Shown here: one piece after another, positions 1 through 4,514 of the stretch | How positions within the stretch are numbered: position 1 is the stretch's first letter | How the letters are laid out: every line of letters starts with the position of its first letter | NCBI GenBank assembly: GCA_005883245.1 | Contig: VAXT01000058.1 | Span: forward strand, 1 to 6,057 | Direction of reading: 5' to 3' | DNA: 6,057 nucleotides | Source: Actinomycetota bacterium | Lineage (GTDB): Bacteria > Actinomycetota > Thermoleophilia > Gaiellales > Gaiellaceae | Notes under the pieces: generated by a model | What the model was told of the DNA's origin: nothing | Seen by the model: only the letters and a program-made list of their open reading frames with translations | The model's database searches: none | Program-made: the position numbers and the translations under genes

Positions 1-704
1 TGACGACGAACGGCGTCATGCTCGACCGCTTTGCCGGCCCGCTCGTGGAGGCGGGGCTGACGCGGCTCAACGTCTCGCTCGACTCACTGTCACACGTACG
101 CTTCGCGGAGATCACGCGCCGGGACGCGCTCGACAAGGTTCTCGCCGGCCTGGCCGAGGCCGAGCGCTACCCCGAGCTGCGGCCGATCAAGGTCAACTGC
201 GTCGCCATCCGCGGCTTCACCGAGGAGGAGGTTCCCGCCCTCGCCGAGCTCGCACGGCGCAAGCCGTACGTCGTGCGCTTCATCGAGTTCATGCCGCTCG
301 ACGCGGACGAGGCCTGGCGCGAGGACGAGGTGCTGACCGGCGGCGAGATCCGCGCGCTGATCGAGGAGCGCTGGCCGCTCGAGGAGATCCCGGCGAAGGC
401 GTCGTCGACCGCCCGCCGCTTCCGCTTCGCCGACGGCGCGGGCGAGATCGGCTTCGTCAACCCGGTCTCGGAGCCGTTCTGCTCGAGCTGCGACCGGATC
501 CGCCTCACCGCCGACGGCCAGCTCCGCACCTGCCTCTTCTCGCGCCGCGAGTGGGATCTCAAGACCCCGCTCCGCGCGGGGGCCAGCGACGACGAGTTGC
601 GCGAGTTGCTCCGCTTCGCCGTCCGCCACAAGGAGCTGAAGCACAAGATCAACGAGCCCGGCTTCGTGCGGGCGTCGCGCTCGATGTCACAGATCGGCGG
701 CTAA
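1..704 (+). CDS. moaA: GTP 3',8-cyclase MoaA, C-terminal part (5' truncated by window)
   Basis: Radical-SAM enzyme of molybdenum cofactor synthesis that converts GTP to 3',8-cyclo-7,8-dihydro-GTP in the cytoplasm. The reading frame is already open at base 3 and begins with TTNGVMLDRFA, the conserved stretch after the first radical-SAM motifs. The ATG at 18 is therefore internal and the true start lies upstream of the window. About 234 of the usual ~330 residues are present. The N-terminal CX3CX2C motif for the SAM-binding 4Fe-4S cluster is outside the window. The second, substrate-side cluster motif is intact: FCSSCDRIRL followed by a third Cys, spacing C-X2-C-X13-C (about bases 480-533). It includes the CDRIR arginines that contact GTP in characterised MoaA. 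The protein ends SMSQIGG, the double-glycine tail that MoaA needs for activity. The gene converges on the methyltransferase. No other mo-genes are visible. Identification is firm. Confidence 0.96.
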   Translation, partial: TTNGVMLDRFAGPLVEAGLTRLNVSLDSLSHVRFAEITRRDALDKVLAGLAEAERYPELRPIKVNCVAIRGFTEEEVPALAELARRKPYVVRFIEFMPLDADEAWREDEVLTGGEIRALIEERWPLEEIPAKASSTARRFRFADGAGEIGFVNPVSEPFCSSCDRIRLTADGQLRTCLFSRREWDLKTPLRAGASDDELRELLRFAVRHKELKHKINEPGFVRASRSMSQIGG

Positions 705-708
705 ATCT

Positions 709-1539
709 TCACTTCACACCGAGCCGGATGCGATAGCCAATGAAGATCTCGGTCTCGTGGTCGCCGAGCGCGCGGTTGGCCGCCTCGCGCAGGGCCGTGA
801 GCCCCGCCTCCTCCTCGCTCAGGCCCTCGTGCAGGCGCACCGTCAGCGGGCCGAGGCTGAGCGCCATGCCGACGATCCTCGCCGCGTCGGCCCGGTCGCG
901 CGCGTGGAAGACGACCTCGCGGGCGTACCGGAAATGGCCGCTCGCCTCGATCCGCTCCAGGTGGCCGTCCTTCGCGTACCGCATACCCCGGCCGTCGGGG
1001 GCACGACCGGCACGAACGCGCTGTAGCAGCTCCTCGAAGGCGGCCTCGACCTCCCAGTTCACGACCGGCGGCCAGTCGTAGTCGTACGCGGCGAACACAC
1101 CGCCCGGCCGCAGGAGCCGCGCCGCTTCCGCGAAGGTCGGCTCCGGCTTCATCCAGTGCAGCGCCTGCGAGCAGGTGACGAGATCCGCCTCGCCGTCGGG
1201 CAAGCCGGTCGCCTGCGCATACGCCTGAACGAAGCGCACGTTGTCCGCGCCGGTCGCCGCCTCGGCCTGCGCGCGCATCTCGGGGCTCGCCTCGACGCCG
1301 ATCACCTGCTCGGCCCGATCGGCCCACGGCCGCGTCGAGAGCCCGGTCCCGCTCCCCAGGTCGACGACGAGCCGCGGCCCGTCAACCTGCGCGGCCAGGC
1401 ACAAGATGTCGAGCAAAACCGGCGGCGGCGCAGGTCGATTCGAGTCGAAACCCGCCGCAAAACCGGTCCGTTCGTATCCGGAGGTGCTCAGGAGCTCCTC
1501 GCTCCACGGATCGACGAGATCCCGAGAATTCTCCGCCAC
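709..1539 (-). CDS. class I SAM-dependent methyltransferase (Methyltransf_11/UbiE-like)
   Basis: Predicted soluble methyltransferase; the substrate cannot be read from the sequence. From the GTG at 1539 the protein has 276 residues. It shows the class I fold in order: motif I VVDLGSGTG (about residues 58-66), the acidic ribose-binding residue in VIGVE (about 79-83), motif DLVTCSQALHWM (about 119-130) and RLLRPGGVFA (about 141-150). The C-terminal ~120 residues are helical and less conserved, as is usual for substrate-specific lids. The segment FAAGFDSNRPAPPPVLLDIL just before motif I matches the YDxxRPxYPxxLLD lead-in common to this family. Start choice: an in-frame GTG at 1611 would add 24 Arg/Gly-rich residues and overlap the divergent PAP2 gene. 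GTG 1539 is preferred because it leaves room for a TAGACT -10-like element (1556-1551), but neither start has a convincing ribosome binding site. The stop lies 4 bp from the moaA stop. Nothing ties this gene to the lipid genes beyond divergent adjacency. Confidence 0.88.
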   Translation of the reverse strand: MAENSRDLVDPWSEELLSTSGYERTGFAAGFDSNRPAPPPVLLDILCLAAQVDGPRLVVDLGSGTGLSTRPWADRAEQVIGVEASPEMRAQAEAATGADNVRFVQAYAQATGLPDGEADLVTCSQALHWMKPEPTFAEAARLLRPGGVFAAYDYDWPPVVNWEVEAAFEELLQRVRAGRAPDGRGMRYAKDGHLERIEASGHFRYAREVVFHARDRADAARIVGMALSLGPLTVRLHEGLSEEEAGLTALREAANRALGDHETEIFIGYRIRLGVK

Positions 1540-1550
1540 GACCGCGACGG

Positions 1551-1560
1551 AGTCTAAAAT
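1551..1560. promoter_or_regulatory. overlapping divergent -10-like elements between methyltransferase and PAP2 genes
   Basis: On the + strand TAAAAT (1555-1560) fits the TANNNT -10 pattern and lies 8 nt before the GTG start at 1569. That spacing places the transcription start at or next to the start codon, so a leaderless mRNA is likely; no Shine-Dalgarno sequence is present. On the - strand TAGACT (1556 down to 1551) also fits TANNNT and lies 11 nt before GTG 1539. The two elements share two base pairs, so both promoters could not be occupied at once. No clear -35 TTGACA is seen on either side. This is a pattern inference in an AT-poor region. Confidence 0.42.
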
Positions 1561-1568
1561 GGCCGTTC

Positions 1569-2327
1569 GTGTCCGGTGCCGCCTCGGCTGCTCGAGCCCG
1601 CCTCCTTCCACACGGGCCCCTCGACCTCGTTCGCCAGCTGGCGATCTGGTTCGGCTTCCTATTTGCGTACCGCTATACGCGCGGCGTCGCCGACCGCGAT
1701 CCGTTCAAGGCGTTCCAGAACGGGCTGCGCGTCGCCGACCTCGAGCATCGCGTGACAGGGCTGTGGGAGCTCTCGCTCCAGAGCCTCGTCGCCTCGTCGA
1801 ACGTGCTGCGCGAGGCGACCTCGCTCACGTACTGGCACTCGCAGTTCACGGTGCTCGGGCTCGTCCTGCTCTGGGTCTACCTGTGGCGCAACGAGCACTT
1901 CGTGCAGCTCCGGAACACGATCCTGCTCGCGAACCTGATCGGGCTTGTCGGCTTCGTCCTGATGCCGACCGCTCCGCCGAGGATGTTCCCTGAGCTCGGC
2001 TTCGTCGACACGCTCGCCAACTTCGGCATCAACCACAACAGCGCGATCGTGCGCGCCGACGCGAACCCGTACGCGGCGATGCCCAGCCTCCACGCCGCCG
2101 ACTCGCTGATCATCGGCGTAGCGCTCTTCTTCATCGTCCGCTCCAAGTGGGCGAAGGCGCTCTGGCTGCTCTGGCCGCTCTGGGTCTGGTTCTCCGTCAT
2201 GGCCACCGGCAACCACTTCTGGCTGGACATCGTGGCCGGGATCCTTGTCGCGACCGTCGCGGGCGCGGTCGTCAACCACAAGCACGTACGGCGGCTCGTC
2301 ACTCGGGCGCCGCCGGCCCCAGCCTGA
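1569..2327 (+). CDS. PAP2-superfamily membrane protein (PAP2_3 / inositolphosphotransferase-like)
   Basis: Integral membrane protein of 252 residues with about six hydrophobic segments (approx. 23-38, 92-106, 117-132, 178-190, 197-213, 219-236). It carries the PAP2 catalytic pattern: PTAPPR (133-138), PSLH (172-175, with H175 as proton donor/acceptor) and GNHFWLD (214-220), giving H216-x3-D220 with H216 as the expected phospho-histidine nucleophile. The PSLH and GNHxxLD forms are typical of the PAP2_3 branch, which includes yeast Aur1-type inositol-phosphoryl transferases, rather than generic PAP2 phosphatases. The next gene, overlapping by 4 bp, looks like PIP synthase. A role in dephosphorylating PIP to PI, or in transferring inositol-phosphate to another lipid, is therefore plausible, but this is inference from context. 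GTG 1569 was chosen because translation from it gives the basic, amphipathic segment RARLLPHGPLDLVRQLA preceding the first membrane helix, and because of the upstream TAAAAT. The ATG at 1559 is in another frame. Confidence 0.9.
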   Translation: MSGAASAARARLLPHGPLDLVRQLAIWFGFLFAYRYTRGVADRDPFKAFQNGLRVADLEHRVTGLWELSLQSLVASSNVLREATSLTYWHSQFTVLGLVLLWVYLWRNEHFVQLRNTILLANLIGLVGFVLMPTAPPRMFPELGFVDTLANFGINHNSAIVRADANPYAAMPSLHAADSLIIGVALFFIVRSKWAKALWLLWPLWVWFSVMATGNHFWLDIVAGILVATVAGAVVNHKHVRRLVTRAPPAPA

Positions 2328-2944
2328 CCGCCGGAGGCCTGAAGGAGGCGTACACGGCGGGTGCGCGCCGTGCTGCCGCGCGGTCGATGGCGCACCTCGG
2401 CCGGACCCGGATCTCGCCGGACGCGCTCACGTTCGCCGGCGTCACGATTTGCGTGCTCGCGAGCGTCGTCGTCTACTTCGAGTACCGCAACGAGATCCTC
2501 TGCTTCTGGGTCGGAGCGGCGCTGTTCGTGATCGGCTCGGTGCTCGACATCCTCGACGGAGCTCTTGCGCGGTCGAGCGGCAAGGGCACCACGTTCGGCG
2601 CGTTCCTCGACTCAACGACCGACCGTATCGGCGAGGCGTTCATGCTCGGGGCGATCGCGCTCGTCTTCGCTCGAGACGGGAACGACGTCGCGCTCGCGTT
2701 CGCCTTCGCCGCGGTGGTGGGCTCGTTCCTCGTCAGCTACACGCGTGCGCGGGCGGAGGCGCTCGGGTTGAAGGGCGACATCGGGATCGGGAGCCGCGCC
2801 GAGCGCGTCGTCGTGATCGTGACCGGCCTCGTGCTCGCCCCGTGGGGTGTTCTGCCCTGGGCGATCTACCTGTTGACCGCGACCGCGTGGATCACCGTGC
2901 TGCAGCGAGTGCTAGCAGTTCGGTCGCAGCTCCGCGGAGGGTGA
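2324..2944 (+). CDS. CDP-alcohol phosphatidyltransferase, probable phosphatidylinositol-phosphate synthase
   Basis: Membrane enzyme predicted to join CDP-diacylglycerol and inositol-phosphate, giving PIP and CMP. It carries the full CDP-alcohol phosphotransferase signature D-x2-D-G-x2-A-R-x8-G-x3-D-x3-D at bases 2546-2623 (D75, D78, G79, A82, R83, G92, D96, D100 counted from 2324), which binds the two metal ions. About six membrane helices follow the usual layout. The segment SYTRARAEALGLKGD, followed by an ERxER-like SRAERV, resembles mycobacterial PgsA1 (there KARAEASGLRGD...ERPERL), which favours PIP synthase over PG-phosphate synthase. The start is unusual. No in-frame ATG, GTG or TTG exists between GTG 2147 (deep inside the PAP2 gene) and ATG 2387. 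ATG 2387 would cut off the amphipathic N-terminal helix LKEAYTAGARRAAARS that the family has before its SPDALT segment. CTG 2324 overlaps the PAP2 stop as CTGA and gives 206 residues, so I prefer it, with ATG 2387 (185 residues) as the fallback. Translational coupling to the PAP2 gene is likely. Confidence 0.88.
   Translation: MTAGGLKEAYTAGARRAAARSMAHLGRTRISPDALTFAGVTICVLASVVVYFEYRNEILCFWVGAALFVIGSVLDILDGALARSSGKGTTFGAFLDSTTDRIGEAFMLGAIALVFARDGNDVALAFAFAAVVGSFLVSYTRARAEALGLKGDIGIGSRAERVVVIVTGLVLAPWGVLPWAIYLLTATAWITVLQRVLAVRSQLRGG
2909..2918. repeat. upstream copy of the CTGCTAGCAG palindrome (9/10 match)
   Basis: GTGCTAGCAG differs at one base from the two exact palindromes found 40 and 57 bp downstream. 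It lies inside the 3' end of the phosphatidyltransferase gene, where it imposes the codons GTG CTA GCA. CTA and GCA are rare in this window, where Leu is nearly always CTC/CTG and Ala GCC/GCG. That suggests selection on the DNA rather than on the protein. It sits near where a -35 region for the downstream gene would lie, so it is a candidate auxiliary operator. Confidence 0.6.
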
Positions 2945-2950
2945 TACTCT
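2943..2950 (+). promoter_or_regulatory. possible -10 region of the RHH-inositol-phosphate synthase gene
   Basis: GATACT (2943-2948, four matches to TATAAT) and the overlapping TACTCT (2945-2950, TANNNT) are the only -10-like sequences before the ATG at 2977. TTCGGT at 2919-2924 is a weak -35 at 18 bp from GATACT. Either -10 would start transcription at about 2955-2958, inside the palindrome array, giving a leader of about 20 nt with no Shine-Dalgarno sequence. A repressor bound to the palindromes would block this promoter directly. Confidence 0.4.
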
Positions 2951-2976
2951 GCTAGCAGCAGCTCGCTGCTAGCAGA
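2948..2976. promoter_or_regulatory. palindrome pair abutting the start codon, probable operator
   Basis: Two exact copies of the 10-bp perfect palindrome CTGCTAGCAG occupy 2949-2958 and 2966-2975, 17 bp apart start to start. They also form a larger inverted repeat: TCTGCTAGCAGC (2948-2959), a 5-nt spacer, then its exact reverse complement (2965-2976). The last base touches the ATG of the RHH-synthase gene. Short palindromes repeated at fixed spacing are the usual binding sites of RHH repressors such as the Arc/MetJ/CopG class, and the adjacent gene encodes two RHH domains, so autoregulation is the simplest reading. In RNA the same repeat could fold into a 12-bp hairpin directly before the start codon, giving a possible second, translational effect. 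The symmetry is directly visible; protein binding is inferred. Confidence 0.72.
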
Positions 2977-4452
2977 ATGGCGAAGAGAGAGCAGACCAGC
3001 ATCCTCGTCCGGATGCCAACGTCCCTGAAGCGGCGACTGGCCCGTGAGGTCTCGCGCCGGGAGAGCACTCTCAACGACGTCGCCGTCGCGATCCTCGCCG
3101 ACGAGTTCGACGTCGACTTCACGCCGAGCGGCCGGCGCGCGCCCGCGCCCGGCGAGAGCGGTGACGTGCTCCTGCGCGTCCCGCCCGCCCTCAAGCGCAG
3201 GCTCGACGACGCCGCCCGCGAGCGCCGGAGCAGCACGAACACCGTCGTCGTCGACTCGCTCACCGAGCGGCTCGACGCAATCACCCCCAGAAAGGAACCA
3301 ATGCCCCGAAAGAACGGCAGCCAGAACGGCAAGGCGCGCGGGAACGGAAAGGTCCGCGTCGCGATCATCGGCGTCGGCAACTGCGCCAACTCGCTCCTCC
3401 AGGGAGTCGAGTACTACAAGGACGCCTCGCCGGACGAGTTCGTCCCCGGGCTCATGCACGTCGACCTGGGCGGCTACCACGTCCGCGACGTCGAGTTCAC
3501 GGCCGCGTTCGACGTCACGACCACGAAGGTCGGGAAGGACCTCGCCGACGCGATCTGGGCCGAGCCGAACGACACGATCAAGTTCGCCGACGTCCCGAAG
3601 ACCGGCATCACCGTCTCGCGCGGGATGACCCACGACGGGCTCGGCAAGTACCTGTCCGAGGTCGTCGAGAAGGCGCCCGGCGACACCGACGACGTCGTGA
3701 ACATCCTCCAGGAGACCGGCACTGACGTCGTCGTCAACTACCTTCCCGTCGGCTCCGAGGAAGCGACCAAGTGGTACACGGAGCAGATCCTGAACGCGGG
3801 CTGCGCGATGGTGAACTGCATGCCCGTCTTCATCGCCAAGGGCGGCTACTTCGCGCGCCAGTTCGAAGAGCGCGCGCTCCCGATCGTCGGCGACGACATC
3901 AAGTCCCAGGTCGGCGCGACCATCACGCACCGGGTGCTGACGACGCTCTTCCGCGAGCGCGGCGTCAAGCTCGACAAGACGATGCAGCTCAACGTCGGCG
4001 GCAACTCGGACTTCCTGAACATGCTCGAGCGTGAGCGCCTCGAGTCGAAGAAGATCTCGAAGACGAACGCGGTCACGTCGATGCTCGACTACGACCTCGG
4101 CGCGGACAACGTGCACGTCGGACCTTCCGACTACGTCCCGTGGCTGAGCGACCGCAAGTGGGCGTACATCCGCATGGAGGGCTCGTCCTTCGGCGACGTG
4201 CCGCTCAACGTCGAGCTCAAGCTCGAGGTCTGGGACTCGCCGAACTCGGCCGGGATCGTGATCGACGCGGTGCGCCTCGCGAAGCTGGCGCTTGACAACG
4301 GCGTCGGCGGCGCCCTCGAGGGGCCGAGCGCCTACCTGATGAAGTCGCCGCCCAAGCAGCTCCCCGACGACGAGGCGCGCGACGCGGTCGAGAGCTTCAT
4401 CAAGAAGTACGGCCGCAAGACGGCGCCAGCGACAGCGGCCGCTCGAGCCTAG
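2977..4452 (+). CDS. tandem ribbon-helix-helix domains fused to myo-inositol-3-phosphate synthase
   Basis: Predicted 491-residue bifunctional protein. Residues 7-46 and 62-100 are two diverged copies of an RHH (Arc/CopG-type) unit: beta strand (SILVRMP; DVLLRVP), helix A (SLKRRLAREVSRRES; ALKRRLDDAARERRS) and helix B (LNDVAVAILADEF; TNTVVVDSLTERL). They share LxRxPxxLKRRL. RHH proteins normally work as dimers, so two units in one chain could form a built-in pair. Residues 101-126 are a basic Gly/Asn/Lys linker. Residues 127-480 are a complete actinobacterial/archaeal-type inositol-phosphate synthase, which makes inositol 3-phosphate from glucose 6-phosphate with NAD+. Visible motifs are the NAD-binding VAIIGVGNCANSL (128-140), GDDIKSQVGATITHR (305-319), NVGGNSDFLNM (339-349), SKKISKTNA (357-365), SDRKWAYIRMEG (391-402) and LEVWDSPNSAG (416-426). 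No key segment is missing. A well-placed Shine-Dalgarno and ATG at residue 109 (base 3301) could also yield a 383-residue enzyme without RHH domains, close to the ~367 residues of mycobacterial Ino1. The enzyme call is very firm, the RHH call firm by pattern and the regulatory role inferred. Confidence 0.95.
   Translation: MAKREQTSILVRMPTSLKRRLAREVSRRESTLNDVAVAILADEFDVDFTPSGRRAPAPGESGDVLLRVPPALKRRLDDAARERRSSTNTVVVDSLTERLDAITPRKEPMPRKNGSQNGKARGNGKVRVAIIGVGNCANSLLQGVEYYKDASPDEFVPGLMHVDLGGYHVRDVEFTAAFDVTTTKVGKDLADAIWAEPNDTIKFADVPKTGITVSRGMTHDGLGKYLSEVVEKAPGDTDDVVNILQETGTDVVVNYLPVGSEEATKWYTEQILNAGCAMVNCMPVFIAKGGYFARQFEERALPIVGDDIKSQVGATITHRVLTTLFRERGVKLDKTMQLNVGGNSDFLNMLERERLESKKISKTNAVTSMLDYDLGADNVHVGPSDYVPWLSDRKWAYIRMEGSSFGDVPLNVELKLEVWDSPNSAGIVIDAVRLAKLALDNGVGGALEGPSAYLMKSPPKQLPDDEARDAVESFIKKYGRKTAPATAAARA
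3289..3303 (+). promoter_or_regulatory. internal Shine-Dalgarno and ATG at the RHH/synthase junction
   Basis: AGAAAGGA (3289-3296) lies 4 nt before an in-frame ATG at 3301, a better ribosome binding site than that of any annotated gene start in the window. It forces the codons AGA, GAA and CCA, which are uncommon here (Arg is mostly CGC, Glu GAG, Pro CCG/CCC). This suggests it is kept for ribosome binding. Initiation here would give a 383-residue synthase starting MPRKNGSQNG, with about 18 residues before the Rossmann motif. Confidence 0.6.
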
Positions 4453-4465
4453 TACCCGAAGGAGG

Positions 4466-4491
4466 CGGGGGCCGGTGCGAGCCGGCCCCCG
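4466..4491 (+). terminator. GC-rich hairpin after the synthase gene, terminator-like without U tract
   Basis: A perfect 10-bp stem (CGGGGGCCGG paired with CCGGCCCCCG) closes a 6-nt TGCGAG loop, 13 bp after the TAG at 4450-4452. No T run follows (next bases GAACCGCAC), so it is not a canonical intrinsic terminator. U-less hairpins of this kind are common 3' ends in high-GC actinobacteria. It separates the synthase gene from the glycosyltransferase gene, which has its own promoter-like TACACT. It could instead stabilise the mRNA 3' end or act as an attenuator. Confidence 0.55.
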
Positions 4492-4500
4492 GAACCGCAC

Positions 4501-4506
4501 TACACT
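4501..4506 (+). promoter_or_regulatory. -10-like TACACT before a probable leaderless GTG start
   Basis: TACACT fits TANNNT and ends exactly 8 nt before the GTG at 4515, the same spacing as TAAAAT to the PAP2 GTG at 1569. A transcript starting at the usual distance would begin at or within about two bases of the start codon. No Shine-Dalgarno sequence lies close to the GTG; the nearest, GAAGGAGG, is about 50 nt upstream and ahead of the hairpin. No -35 is evident. Confidence 0.45.
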
Positions 4507-4514
4507 CGGTGGAC

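Noticed and set aside
1241..1993. + strand open frame including an ATG at 1559 (AAAATGG)
   Set aside because: The frame translates to Arg/Pro/Ala-rich sequence without motifs. The PAP2 motifs are in a different frame starting at GTG 1569.
2147..2323. Upstream GTG start for the phosphatidyltransferase
   Set aside because: It would add 59 Arg/Gly/His-rich residues overlapping the catalytic end of the PAP2 gene by about 180 bp. They do not resemble the family.
2948..2976. Intrinsic terminator after the phosphatidyltransferase gene
   Set aside because: The hairpin has no T run and ends at a start codon. Its arms are themselves perfect palindromes repeated at 2909, which fits protein binding better.
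2977..3300. Toxin-antitoxin antitoxin, because CopG/RHH proteins are often antitoxins
   Set aside because: No toxin gene is nearby, and the RHH units run in frame into a metabolic enzyme within a lipid locus.
2866..4500. 544-codon open frame on the - strand opposite the synthase gene
   Set aside because: Its composition is an Arg/Asp/Val-rich shadow of GC-biased codons. It shows no recognisable motif and lies fully antisense to a clearly conserved enzyme.
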